Below are positions 47,148 through 56,527 of a DNA stretch of 64,000 bases, one piece after another. The position numbers were made by a program, and so were the translations under genes. The stretch's first letter is position 1. Every line of letters starts with the position of its first letter. The notes beneath the pieces were generated by a model that saw only the letters and a list, made by a program, of their open reading frames with translations, searched no databases and was not told where the DNA came from. The DNA is taken from positions 62,001-126,000 of the forward strand of contig NZ_FNVU01000002.1 in the NCBI RefSeq assembly GCF_900107965.1. Reading direction: 5' to 3'. Source of the DNA: Actinacidiphila yanglinensis. GTDB taxonomy: Bacteria > Actinomycetota > Actinomycetes > Streptomycetales > Streptomycetaceae.

Positions 47148-48122
47148 TCACAGCCAGCCGCGGCGCATCGCCTGGGTGCCGGCCTGGAAGCGGCTGGTGG
47201 CGCCGAGGCGTTGCAGGAGGATGGCGATGCGGCGGCGGAAGGTGCGCTGGCTGAGGTCGAGTTGGCGGGCGATCGCCTCGTCCTTCAGCCCCGCGTTGAG
47301 CAGTTGCAGGAGCGCCCGGTCCTCGGGGGTGATCTCCGGGTCGACGGGCTCGGGTGCCTCGACGGAGGCGAAGACCGGGGTGGACAGGGCCCAGTGGGCC
47401 TCGAAGAGCTCGACGAGCGCGTCGCTGAGCCCGGAGCGGCGGACGTAGGCCGCGGTGGTGCGCTGGCCCTTGTCGGACCCGGTGAGCGGCAGGATGGCCT
47501 CGCGCGCGTCCACCACGATCAGCTTCGTCGGGACCCGGGGCAGGACCCGGGCCTGCTCGCCGAGCCGGACCATCTCCCGTAGCGTCGCGGCCCGTTCGGG
47601 TATCGCCAGCACCTCGCCGGCGTAGGCGGCCCGCACGCTCACGCCGCGGGCGAGCGCGTGCCGTTCGGACGGGGACGTGGTGCCGTTCGAGGAGACGTAC
47701 GGAGGGGCGTCGAAGGCGAGGATCTCGCGTTCCGCGCTGGCGACGAGCGACTCGACGCGCCGGGTGATCTCGTTGGGCCCCTCGATGACCTCCACGAGCA
47801 GGCGCGGGTCGGACCGCAGGTTGCGCTCGTGGTAGTCGGCGGCGTACGCCTCCACCGAGGCCGCGACGCGCTCCAGTTCGCGCTGCCGCGACCGGATCAG
47901 CCCGGTCAGTCCGGTGCGCGGGTCGACCGGTGCGTAGCGCGCCGGCCGCCCCGGGTGGCACTGGGCGAGCCCGGCCGCCACCAGGCTGTCGAGGGACTGC
48001 CGGGCGCGCGCCGTCGGCAGGTCCAGCACCCCGGCGAGATGCCCCACGGTGAGCTGCTCCTCGTGCAGCAGCATCCCGTAGGCCCGCTCGGCGGCCTCGT
48101 CCAGTCCGACCGGCTCCAGCAT
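47148..48122 (-). CDS. LuxR-type helix-turn-helix regulator with TrmB-like N-terminus
   Basis: 324 residues from ATG 48122. The N-terminal winged helix (EEQLTVGHLAGVLDLPTARARQSLDSLVAAGLAQC) is TrmB-like. A middle domain resembles a phospholipase D-like or ligand-binding fold. The C-terminal LuxR motif is TPEDRALLQLLNAGLKDEAIARQLDLSQRTFRRRIAILLQRLGATSRFQAG. It lies divergent from the giant protease gene across a region with an inverted repeat, and tail-to-tail with the sulfatase. Control of the protease is the simplest guess; such regulators are common next to secreted protease genes in Streptomyces. Confidence 0.9.
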   Translation of the reverse strand: MLEPVGLDEAAERAYGMLLHEEQLTVGHLAGVLDLPTARARQSLDSLVAAGLAQCHPGRPARYAPVDPRTGLTGLIRSRQRELERVAASVEAYAADYHERNLRSDPRLLVEVIEGPNEITRRVESLVASAEREILAFDAPPYVSSNGTTSPSERHALARGVSVRAAYAGEVLAIPERAATLREMVRLGEQARVLPRVPTKLIVVDAREAILPLTGSDKGQRTTAAYVRRSGLSDALVELFEAHWALSTPVFASVEAPEPVDPEITPEDRALLQLLNAGLKDEAIARQLDLSQRTFRRRIAILLQRLGATSRFQAGTQAMRRGWL

Positions 48123-48140
48123 GGCAGTCCCTTCTCCCGA

Positions 48141-48204
48141 AATGACCGGGATGACCGGTGACGCGGTGGCCTGTTGCGGCCAACGGCCGGAGCAGGCCAC
48201 CGCG
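48141..48204. promoter_or_regulatory. Inverted and direct repeats between the LuxR-type regulator and protease genes
   Basis: cgcggtggcctg (48162-48173) and caggccaccgcg (48193-48204) are perfect 12-bp arms with a 19-base spacer. Just before them atgaccgg occurs twice about 10 bases apart (48142-48159). They lie in the 159-base divergent gap, so a regulator site or a leader hairpin is possible. Confidence 0.45.
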
Positions 48205-48281
48205 ATCGCCCCCACCGCCGGTGTGTGGCTGGAAAGGTACAGCCACCCCCCTACGTGGTGACAAAGGAGTGACGGCTCTCG

Positions 48282-51200
48282 ATGAGACCCGCAGGCCAAG
48301 CCCTACGCGGCGGCGTGATGGCCGCCGTCCTGGCAGCAGCGGCGGCGCTGCTGTCGGCGCCGGCGGCGCATGCCGCCCCGGCCGCACACGACCCCGTGCG
48401 TCTGAACGCCAAGCAGCTGGCGAAGCTGAGTGCGAAGTACACCCGGCGCGCCGACGGCACGCCTGGACTGGTCGCCGCGGCCGCCTCCGGCGGCACGTCA
48501 GCAACCGGCACGCCGTCCACCGACTCGGCGGCCTCGTCCGGTGATTCGTCCGGTACGTCGACCGCGACGACCACCATCGACCAGTCCACGACGTGGGAGA
48601 GCGCGCGCGGCTCCGTCTCCACGCTCGCCCTGCAGGGCACCAAGGACTGGGTCGCCCTGTCCTCCGGCGGCACCGTCACCCGCTACGACGCCAAGGGCGA
48701 CCCGGTGTGGGACCGCACCAGTTCCTCGCTGTACGGCGACTGGAACCTGACGGCGGAGAACAGCTACCAGGACCAGCCGTACAGCCCCGTGCTGTCCGAG
48801 GGCTACAACCCCTACGAGCCCTCGTCCTCCGGCCGGCACCCCTTCGCGCAGGCCGACTTCAACGGCGACGGTGTGGCGGACATCGCGGTCGCCTACTCGG
48901 TCGGCCAGTACCCGTCCCGGCCGTTCACCTCGCCCGGCTCCGACCTGCCGTCGGGCACCTTCGTCAACGTGCTCGACGGCCGCACCGGCCGCATGCTGTG
49001 GCACCAGCTGCTGCCGGGCTACGTGGGCTCGCTGCTGGCGCACGACGGCAAGCTGGTGGTCGCCGACACCACCGGCCCGGACTGGGGCGACGACCCGGTC
49101 GCCACGCAGGGCGACAGCCGCAGCTCGCTGCTGGCGTACTCCTTCACCGCGAAGAAGGGCGGCGCCGTCGCCGCCAGGACCGCGTGGACCTACAGCACCG
49201 GCGCGCCGTGGGCGGACTTCACTGACGTCGAACCGCTCAACGACGGCCGGATCACGGTCGGTTGGACGGACACGCCGTTCGGCCTGGGCAACCCGCGCCC
49301 TGCGGCCGGCCACGTCCTGGTGCTCAGCGGTACCAGCGGCAAGGCCGTGGTGGACACCAAGACGCCGGGCTACCCGCGCATCCTCCACCAGGACCCGGGC
49401 TCGGACCGGGTGCTGGTCGCCGAGCAGAACGACCCGTACGACGCGGTGCGTTGGGACCTGACGGCGATCGACGCCCGGACCGGCGCCCGTACGGTGCTGG
49501 CCTCGCGGCAGAACACCATCCCCGAGGACTTCGTCGTCGACGGCCAGGCCCACGGCAAGCAGGCCCGGTACGCCGTCGCGGAGCTCGGCATCAACGCCGA
49601 CCTCAGTGACGGGCAGAGCACCATATCCGGCTGGGACGGCAACGGCGACACCGTCTGGACCCGGCAGACCAGCAGCACGGTCGGCAACCCGAACGCGCCC
49701 ACGCTGGCCCTGTCCTACGACCCGACCGGTCACGGCCGGATCGTCGCCACCGTCGCGGACAACGTCGCCGACAGCGCGGCGCGGCCCGAGGGCGTCTACA
49801 ACAGCCAGCTGCTCTCCCTGGACGCGCGGGACGGCTCGCTGGAGTGGCGCCGCGACGGCGACGTGACCGGCGACCAGGTCACCGCCTACCAGGGCGGCCT
49901 GCTCGCCGTCGGCCAGGACATGAACGCCTGGACGGTGGACGAGAACAGCGGCAAGGCCACCGACCTGCCGCTGTTCAGCGAGAACTACGGGGCCGCGTCC
50001 GTCGACGTCAACGGTGACGGGGTCAAGGACCTGGTCGTCGGCGGCCAGAGCCACGGCCTGTTCGCTCTCGACGGCCGCTCCCTCAAGAGCGCCACACCGA
50101 CCATCCTGTGGCACTCGGCCGTGAGCGCGGCCGTGCACCAGATCCAGGTGGCGAAGGTCGCCGACAGCTACGGCAGGACAGCCACGCGGGTGGTCGCCGC
50201 CACCTCGCACGGCTTCGCCGTGGTCGACCCGGCCACCGGCAAGGTCGGCGCGGACGTCAGCACCGGTTCCTTCCAGTACGGTCTGGTCGTCACCGGCGGC
50301 CGGATCGTCGCCACCGGTGCGAGCAGCGTCGCCGCCTACACCGCCGACGGTTCCCGGACGTGGGACTACCGCCCGGCCGGCGTCGGCGCCAAGCAGGTGC
50401 TGTACTCCACCCCGTCCACCGACGGGCAGGGCCGGTTGTTCCTGGAGTACGGCGGCGCCCGCTCCGCGTTCGGCACCGGGGTCAGCGACCCGGCCCCGGC
50501 CGCTGTCGCGCTGGACGCCGGCACCGGCAAGCAGCTCTGGAGCGAGCAGCCGAGCAACGCCACCGCGGCCTCGGCCGACTGGATCGAGCAGCAGGCCGGC
50601 GTCCTCGCCGGCGCCGGCATCCCCGGGGCCGGTGGCAAGGCCGTCGCCTTCGCCTTCGGCGGCGACCAGCCCTCGACCATCAAGCACCGTGTGCAGATCG
50701 TGAACGGCGCCACCGGCAAGGTGCTGTCCGAGCACGACTCGGTCGGATCCGCGACCTTCCAGGGGTTCGCCGCATCGCCGACGTACGGCCTGGTCGAGCT
50801 GCACGCCTTCCAGATGACGGTCTACCCGGTGGACGGCAGCGCGCCGTACAACGTGAGCACGCTGCCGAACAACCAGCAGGGCGTCTTCGCCACCACCACC
50901 GGCGGCAAGGAGACCTTCGTCGGCGGCGTCGGCGGGCTGGAGCAGTACGACCAGCCCTTCCCGACCTCCGACGACTACCTGGAGAGCACGAGCGAGACGT
51001 TCTCGCTCTACGCCGGCACCGCCGTCGCCACGGACCTGACCGGCGGCAAGGCCACCGACATCATCGGCCTGCCGATGGACAACGCCGCCTACGACCTGAG
51101 CCAGAACGTCGGCGGGTTCGGCTCCGAGATGATCGCGGTGGACGACTACCCGCACGGCGTGACGGTCCAGCACGTCACCGACACCCCGCAGCCGGCCACC

Positions 51201-52433
51201 GCGGCCACCCGCTCCGTGCAGCCGCGGACGGTGAAGGCGCCGTCCGGCCTCGCCGCGAAGCAGCAGGGCCTGCAGAGCGACAGCGCGCCCGCCGCCACTC
51301 CGTTCACCGGCGCGACCCTGCCGACCGCGGGCGCGATCACCCCGCCGGTCGAGGTCAGATCGACCGTGGCGGCCGCGCCGAACGACGCCACCGAGACCAC
51401 CAAGGGCTACAGCCCGCAGCAGATCCAGGCCCGCCTCGGGCTGACCGGTGACGGCCGCGGCCAGACGATCGCCATCGTCGACGCCTACGACTACCCGACC
51501 GCCGAGGCCGACCTGAACCACTTCGCCGACCACTTCGGCCTGCCGCAGACCTGCGACAGCGTCGCGGACGGCACGGACTGCTTCGACTTCCAGCAGGTCT
51601 ACGCCGACGGCACGAAGCCCGAGGCGAACGCCAGTTGGGAAGAGGAGGAGGCGCTCGACATCGAGTGGGCGCACGCGGTCGCCCCGCACGCCAGGATCGT
51701 GCTGGTGGAGGCGGCCGACGCCTCCGCCGCGGGCCTGTACCAGGGCGTGGACAAGGCAGCCTCGCTGCACCCGGCCGTCGTCAGCAACAGCTGGGGCATG
51801 TCGGAGTTCTCCGAGGAGTCCTTCTACGACGGCCACTGCAAGCTCGCCGACTCCGTCTGCACCCAGTCCACCGGTGACGCCGGCTACCCGGCCGGCTACT
51901 CCAGCACCAACCCCAACGCGCTGGCCATCGGCGGGACCAGCCTGAAGCTGGACGCGAACGGCGCCACCCTCGGCGAGACCGCGTGGTCCTCGACCGGCGG
52001 CGGCCTGAGCTACTTCGAGAAGCGCCCGGCCTACCAGGACGGCGTGCAGAGCTCGAAGTACCGCGCCACCCCGGACGTCAGCTTCGTCGCCGACCCGAAC
52101 ACGGGCGTCGCCGTCTACACCTCCGCCGGGGGCAGCCCCGTGTGGCTGGAGGTCGGCGGCACCAGCCTGTCCGCCCCGACCTGGGCCGCGGTGATCAGCA
52201 CGGCCGACCAGCTGCGTGCCGAGGCCGGCAAGGCGCCCCTGGCCGTCGCCGGGCCCGAGGGGGACACCGCCCACACCGACGTGTACGCCCTGGGCACCAA
52301 GCTCGACGACGTCACGTCGGGCTCCAACGGGCTGTGCGGCACCGAGTGCACCGCCGGCCCCGGGTACGACACCGTCACCGGTCTCGGATCGCCCCTCGCG
52401 GGAGTGGACCAGGCCCTGGCCGCCATGAAGTGA
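48282..52433 (+). CDS. Giant secreted protease: N-terminal beta-propeller fused to a sedolisin (S53) domain
   Basis: 1383 residues. Signal peptide about 1-32 (cut after AHAA). Residues about 95-880 form a beta-propeller region with PQQ/WD-like strands and two FG-GAP-type calcium loops (FNGDGVADIAVA near 190 and VNGDGVKDLVVG near 575). Residues about 1030-1383 are a sedolisin: Glu/Asp in EEALDIEWAH (about 1122), oxyanion Asp in STGDAGYPAGY (about 1198), Ser in GGTSLSAPTWA (about 1296), and the calcium site DVTSGSNG ... AGPGYDTVTGLGSP. It is an exported acid-type serine-carboxyl peptidase; the usual pro-domain seems replaced by the propeller. A strong terminator follows. Confidence 0.92.
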   Translation: MRPAGQALRGGVMAAVLAAAAALLSAPAAHAAPAAHDPVRLNAKQLAKLSAKYTRRADGTPGLVAAAASGGTSATGTPSTDSAASSGDSSGTSTATTTIDQSTTWESARGSVSTLALQGTKDWVALSSGGTVTRYDAKGDPVWDRTSSSLYGDWNLTAENSYQDQPYSPVLSEGYNPYEPSSSGRHPFAQADFNGDGVADIAVAYSVGQYPSRPFTSPGSDLPSGTFVNVLDGRTGRMLWHQLLPGYVGSLLAHDGKLVVADTTGPDWGDDPVATQGDSRSSLLAYSFTAKKGGAVAARTAWTYSTGAPWADFTDVEPLNDGRITVGWTDTPFGLGNPRPAAGHVLVLSGTSGKAVVDTKTPGYPRILHQDPGSDRVLVAEQNDPYDAVRWDLTAIDARTGARTVLASRQNTIPEDFVVDGQAHGKQARYAVAELGINADLSDGQSTISGWDGNGDTVWTRQTSSTVGNPNAPTLALSYDPTGHGRIVATVADNVADSAARPEGVYNSQLLSLDARDGSLEWRRDGDVTGDQVTAYQGGLLAVGQDMNAWTVDENSGKATDLPLFSENYGAASVDVNGDGVKDLVVGGQSHGLFALDGRSLKSATPTILWHSAVSAAVHQIQVAKVADSYGRTATRVVAATSHGFAVVDPATGKVGADVSTGSFQYGLVVTGGRIVATGASSVAAYTADGSRTWDYRPAGVGAKQVLYSTPSTDGQGRLFLEYGGARSAFGTGVSDPAPAAVALDAGTGKQLWSEQPSNATAASADWIEQQAGVLAGAGIPGAGGKAVAFAFGGDQPSTIKHRVQIVNGATGKVLSEHDSVGSATFQGFAASPTYGLVELHAFQMTVYPVDGSAPYNVSTLPNNQQGVFATTTGGKETFVGGVGGLEQYDQPFPTSDDYLESTSETFSLYAGTAVATDLTGGKATDIIGLPMDNAAYDLSQNVGGFGSEMIAVDDYPHGVTVQHVTDTPQPATAATRSVQPRTVKAPSGLAAKQQGLQSDSAPAATPFTGATLPTAGAITPPVEVRSTVAAAPNDATETTKGYSPQQIQARLGLTGDGRGQTIAIVDAYDYPTAEADLNHFADHFGLPQTCDSVADGTDCFDFQQVYADGTKPEANASWEEEEALDIEWAHAVAPHARIVLVEAADASAAGLYQGVDKAASLHPAVVSNSWGMSEFSEESFYDGHCKLADSVCTQSTGDAGYPAGYSSTNPNALAIGGTSLKLDANGATLGETAWSSTGGGLSYFEKRPAYQDGVQSSKYRATPDVSFVADPNTGVAVYTSAGGSPVWLEVGGTSLSAPTWAAVISTADQLRAEAGKAPLAVAGPEGDTAHTDVYALGTKLDDVTSGSNGLCGTECTAGPGYDTVTGLGSPLAGVDQALAAMK

Positions 52434-52523
52434 GCCCCGGCAGGCCCGCCCCCGGCGAGGCGGCCTGACCGGACGCCCCGGGCAGGGTGCGCGGAGGGGA
52501 GCGCCCGGCCCGGAGCACCCAGA

Positions 52524-52558
52524 GCTGTGCCCCGCTGCCAACGGCAGCGGGGCACAGC
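52524..52558 (+). terminator. Hairpin terminator of the protease gene
   Basis: Perfect 16-bp stem (gctgtgccccgctgcc / ggcagcggggcacagc) with a 3-base loop, 90 bases after the stop. Confidence 0.85.
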
Positions 52559-52973
52559 CGCGTTCAGCGGTCGGTTCGGCAGGCCCGGGGGCGCCTTGGA
52601 CGAGGGTGTCCCGGGACCCGCCGGAGGCCGCTCCCTGCCGCGCACTCCGGTCACCCATGGCATTTCAGCCACATGGTTTTCTCCTGTCACATCCAACCCA
52701 TCAGTAACTTGTGTCTCGGACGTCTCGCCCCGAGCCGGTCCTGCCGGTGAACGGCCAGGTCAGGCGGGCGAGTTGGGCGGCCCGCCCGGTGGGACAACGG
52801 CCGAAACGCCCCCTTAACCGCCGGGTCGGGCGGGTGGATATTCCGGCGTAGGCGGTCGGGAATGACATGTACATGATTTACGTACCTGATCGACCTGCAC
52901 CACTCCCGCACCCCACCCCCACAGCCCCGGCCCGGGCTGACACGGAGCCGGAGCACCGGAACAGGAGAGGTTC
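52559..52973. other. Intergenic region upstream of a small secreted protein gene
   Basis: 415 bases without a credible gene. The last 120 bases are lower in GC and contain the palindrome catgtacatg (52866-52875) followed by atttacgtacctgatcgac, which suits a promoter or operator for the gene at 52974. AGGAGAGG at about 52962 is its ribosome site. Confidence 0.45.
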
Positions 52974-53606
52974 ATGCGAACCAGAGTTGCTCTGCCCATG
53001 GCCCTGCTCGGCGCGGTGGCCGCGCTCGGCCTGGCCACCGGGGCGGCCTCGGCCGCCGACAACCCGCTCACCCTGGCGTGCCAGGCGACACCGCCGATCG
53101 TCTCCGCGGAGACCTTCACCATCGACGCCGGGGTCAACGGCACGGCCCCGGCCACCGTCGCCGCCGGCAGCGCCTTCACCGTGACGCTGGCGCCCGACGC
53201 GATCACCGTCCCCGGCTCGGTCAACGGGAACACGGTGAACTCGATCAGCTCGCTGAAGCTCACCGCCCCGGTGCCGGCGAACGCGACCCTGAACACCGAG
53301 ACACTCAGCGGCGGTTCCGGGCTGGGCTCGGGTACGCCGTCGGTCTCGGTGAGCGGCGGCACCCTCACGATGACCGTGCCCGGCCCGATCAGCGGCGGCA
53401 GCACCTTCACCCTGCCCACCCTCGATCTGGGGCTGACCGCCGGGGCGTCCGGGACCACCGTGCAGACCCAACTCGCCGGCAGCAGCTACTCCAGCCCCGG
53501 TCTGACCTTCACCGCGAACGTGACCTCCAGCATCTTCACGGTGAACGCGCCGACCGCCTGCTACCCCTCGCCCAACCCGGTGCTGACCACGACCACCGTC
53601 AGCTGA
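52974..53606 (+). CDS. Small secreted beta-rich protein of unknown function
   Basis: 210 residues from ATG 52974 with AGGAGAGG upstream. A clear Sec signal peptide ends at ASAAD (about residue 28). The mature part is Thr/Ser/Gly-rich with alternating hydrophobic residues, as in beta-sandwich surface proteins, and has only two Cys (LACQAT near the start and TACYPS near the end) that could form one disulfide joining the ends. No family is recognised. A well-separated promoter region suggests regulated expression. Confidence 0.8.
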   Translation: MRTRVALPMALLGAVAALGLATGAASAADNPLTLACQATPPIVSAETFTIDAGVNGTAPATVAAGSAFTVTLAPDAITVPGSVNGNTVNSISSLKLTAPVPANATLNTETLSGGSGLGSGTPSVSVSGGTLTMTVPGPISGGSTFTLPTLDLGLTAGASGTTVQTQLAGSSYSSPGLTFTANVTSSIFTVNAPTACYPSPNPVLTTTTVS

Positions 53607-53756
53607 CGGCGCCGGCCTGACTCCCGGATTCCCCGGAGCACGGCGGAACGGGATACGAACGGCGGACGAGCGGATCGGTGCGGCAGGTGCGGGCGCGTCC
53701 CCCACGCGCGCGGCCCGCCGGCCGGTCCGTTCTCATCCGACGCACCTGACGTGGTG

Positions 53757-55994
53757 TCAATTGCCGTTGAGCAGCTGCTCGGTCCAGATGGTCTTCCCGT
53801 CGGGCTTGTAGCGGCTGCCCCAGCGGTGGGTGAGCTGGGCGATCAGGAACAGGCCGCGGCCGCCCTCGTCGGTGAGGCGGGCGCGGCGCAGGTGCGGCTG
53901 GGTCTGGCTGGGGTCGGAGACCTCGCAGATCAGCCGCTGGTCCCTGATCAGCCGGACGCCGATGGGCGCGCCGGCGTAGCGGATGGCGTTGGTGACCAGC
54001 TCGCTGACGATCAGCTCGGTGCTGAACGCCAGCTCGGTCAGTCCCCAGGCGTCGAGTTGGGCGGTGACGCCGGACCGCACCTCGGCGACCGCCTCGGGGT
54101 CGGCGGTCACCGTCCAGCCGGCGGTGCGGTCGTCGGGGAGGGCGCGGGTGCGGGCCAGCAGCAGCGCCTGGTCGTGGTCGGGGGCCGGTTCGGACAGCAG
54201 GCCGAGCAACTCGCGGCCGGTGTCCGCCATCGAGCGGCCGCTCGCCGCGGCCGACCGGGCGGCGTTCCGGACCGCCTCCGTCCTGCGCAGCTTCGCCGGG
54301 TCGTTCCGCTGGGGGCGGCCGTCGCTGTGGAAGGTGAGGATGTCCCCGGCGTCCAACCGCAGTTCGGTCATCTCGAACGGCCCGCTCCCGGTGCCCAGCG
54401 GCGGGCCCGCGTTGACCTCCACCTGCTCCGCCACGAGGCCGCCGGCCGGGGGGCGTTCGACCGGGTCCTGTCCTTCACGAACCTCCCCGGCGGACCCGGC
54501 CCCGGCGGTGGACGCCCGCACCAGGACCGGCCCCGGGTGTCCCGCCGACGCGATCAGGCAGCGGCCGGTGAGCGGGTCGTAGGTCGCGTACACGCAGCAG
54601 GCGCCGCTCAGGGCGCCCTCGATCCCCTCGTGCCGGGGGCCGCTGTCGTCGGTGCTGGAGAACCGCACGACCAAGTCGTCGAGGTGGCTGAGGAGTTCGT
54701 CCGGAGCCGGGTCGAGGTCGGCGAGGGTGCCCACCGCGGCCCGCAGCCGTCCCATCGCCGCCGTCGCACCGAGCCCGTGCCCGGGCACCCGGCCCACGAG
54801 GAAGGCGACGCGGGCGGAGGACAGCTCGATCACGTCGAACCAGCTGCCCCCGATGCCTTCAGGGGTGCCGCCCGGCACGTACACGCCGGACGTCTCCGCA
54901 GCTGTGCCGTCGCCCACCACCCGCGGCAGCAGGCTGCGTTGCAGGGTCTCGGCGGTACGCCGCTCCTTGGTGTAGCGGCGCGCGTTGTCGATGCTCAGGG
55001 CGGCCCGCGAGGCGACCTCGTCCGCGAGGCTCGCGTCGGTCTCGTCGAACCGCCGGCGGTCCCCGCTGCGCCAGAGCAGCACGGCGCCCAGCACCAGGCC
55101 GCGCGCCTGCACCGGCATCAGCAGAAGCGACGTGGCGGCCTCCGGGAGCAGCAGCCGGGTGCGCTCCTCGTTCTCGGACAGGATCGCGCGCACGTCGCGG
55201 AGGTCCGCCAGGAAGCCCGCGGCGCCCCTGCGCACCTGCTCGCCGGTGGTCTCGCCGAACGTCAGCGTGGCGCCGAGCGGGTAGACGTCCTGCGGCCACG
55301 CGCCGACCGCGGACACCGCCACCCGGCGCAGTGGCGTCGCACCGGTGAAGGGGGCCGGTTCCTCGCCCTGGAGCACGGCGTGGGTCAGGTCGACCGAGGC
55401 GAGGTCGGCGAAGGCGGGGACGAGCACCGCCGCCAGGTCCTCGGCGTTGCGGGTGATGTCCAGCGACCCGCCGATCGCCGCGGCCGACGCGTAGAGCAGG
55501 TCGGCCCGCTCCTGCGCCCTCGCGCCCGCGACCGGGGCCTGCGGACGGCTCAGCGGACCGTTCTCCGCCTGCGCGGCGGGCAGCGCCTCGGTGGAGCCCT
55601 CCTCCGCCCGGACCGCCTCCTCCGCGCCGCCCTGCGCCATCCGCATGAGCAGGAACGCGCCGCGCGGGCCGCCCGACACGAGGACCGACACCCGCAGCCG
55701 CACGTGGAGGGTCCCGCCGCCGGGCCGCAGCAGCACCACTCCGCCGGTGTTCTGCCGGCCGCCGACCGCGCCGGAGGCCAGCACCGCCCAGGTCCGCGGG
55801 TCCTCGAACATCTCCACGACGTTGCGCCCGCGCAGTTGCTCCGGGCTGCATCCGAGCAGGTCCGCGGCACGTCCGGTGCAGCTCACCACCGTCGACCGGG
55901 CATCCACCACCAGCGCAGCATCGCCCCGCGCCCGGCGTGCCAGACCCTCCGGCCCGCCGGCGTCTCTTCGTCGCCCAGGCCCGCTCGACCCCAT
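53757..55994 (-). CDS. PAS-GAF-SpoIIE-HATPase fusion with a degenerate phosphatase site
   Basis: 745 residues from ATG 55994. A PAS domain (about 20-110) and a GAF domain (about 165-340) precede a SpoIIE/PP2C domain (about 365-590) and a GHKL kinase domain (about 610-745). The kinase motifs are intact (VSELVTNAIRYA, VSDPSQTQP, DEGGRGLFLIAQL). In the phosphatase several metal ligands are replaced: IGGSWFDVIE has Ser384 for Asp, VGRVPGHG has Arg402 for Asp, and the usual DGLxE and DDxALL blocks read SDGRPQR and PDHDQALLL. It may therefore be a sensor-kinase rather than a phosphatase. The regulated sigma factor is not adjacent. Confidence 0.88.
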   Translation of the reverse strand: MGSSGPGRRRDAGGPEGLARRARGDAALVVDARSTVVSCTGRAADLLGCSPEQLRGRNVVEMFEDPRTWAVLASGAVGGRQNTGGVVLLRPGGGTLHVRLRVSVLVSGGPRGAFLLMRMAQGGAEEAVRAEEGSTEALPAAQAENGPLSRPQAPVAGARAQERADLLYASAAAIGGSLDITRNAEDLAAVLVPAFADLASVDLTHAVLQGEEPAPFTGATPLRRVAVSAVGAWPQDVYPLGATLTFGETTGEQVRRGAAGFLADLRDVRAILSENEERTRLLLPEAATSLLLMPVQARGLVLGAVLLWRSGDRRRFDETDASLADEVASRAALSIDNARRYTKERRTAETLQRSLLPRVVGDGTAAETSGVYVPGGTPEGIGGSWFDVIELSSARVAFLVGRVPGHGLGATAAMGRLRAAVGTLADLDPAPDELLSHLDDLVVRFSSTDDSGPRHEGIEGALSGACCVYATYDPLTGRCLIASAGHPGPVLVRASTAGAGSAGEVREGQDPVERPPAGGLVAEQVEVNAGPPLGTGSGPFEMTELRLDAGDILTFHSDGRPQRNDPAKLRRTEAVRNAARSAAASGRSMADTGRELLGLLSEPAPDHDQALLLARTRALPDDRTAGWTVTADPEAVAEVRSGVTAQLDAWGLTELAFSTELIVSELVTNAIRYAGAPIGVRLIRDQRLICEVSDPSQTQPHLRRARLTDEGGRGLFLIAQLTHRWGSRYKPDGKTIWTEQLLNGN

Positions 55995-56268
55995 AGCACC
56001 ATTGAAACCCGTGCCCCGGCGCCCCGCGCGGTGGGAATCCCGCCGAGGTGGCGCGGTGCGTCCCGGGCGGCGCCGCCGCGAGCGACCGCGCCGGAGGGCC
56101 CCGTAACCGGCTGATGCACCCCGCGGCCGGACCCGGGGAGAACACCGGAGAACGCACCCGGAGAACGCACCCGGAGGACGGGCCCGGGCGGGGGCGGCGG
56201 TGGGCCGGGGGAGGGCGCGCGCGGTGACAGGGGCGGTTGCTGCTGCGGGTGGGGCGCGCGGGTGCCGG
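55995..56268. other. Intergenic region upstream of the second SpoIIE-type gene
   Basis: No gene is seen. It is GC-rich, with tandem cggagaac(g/a)caccc-type units near 56145-56175 (the sequence ccggagaacgcacccggagaacgcac is a 13-base unit repeated). It gives way to the CGGAAGCGG block at 56269. Confidence 0.4.
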
Positions 56269-56363
56269 CGGAAGCGGATCGGAAGCGGATCGGAAGCGGA
56301 GAGCGCTGGCCGCGGAAGCGGTCGTGCTGGTCGCATCGACGCATGGTGAAGCGGTTCCGCTTC
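56269..56363. repeat. CGGAAGCGG iterons with 11-bp period, left end of the TIR/macro cluster
   Basis: cggaagcgg occurs three times at exactly 11-base steps (cggaagcggat units from 56269), with a further cggaagcgg at about 56312. A gaagcggttccgcttc palindrome lies at 56348-56363. The block lies 165-260 bases upstream of the first cluster gene. The same 20-bp core (cggaagcggatcggaagcgg) recurs inverted at the right end (62449-62468). An 11-bp period is what SARP-type regulators bind, and gene E of this cluster has a SARP-like DNA-binding region. Confidence 0.6.
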
Positions 56364-56527
56364 GCCACGCACCGGGCACCGGCGGTGCCGATCGGGCACC
56401 GCGCTTCGGCCGTCAGCGGCCTACTGAAATATGACGATGAATCAGCAGCCGTACCACATCGCCGGGTTGGGGCGTGTAAGCAGGTCGGTGAGCGCGACGG
56501 CGCTGTCCATCAGCGATGGAGTGGCAC

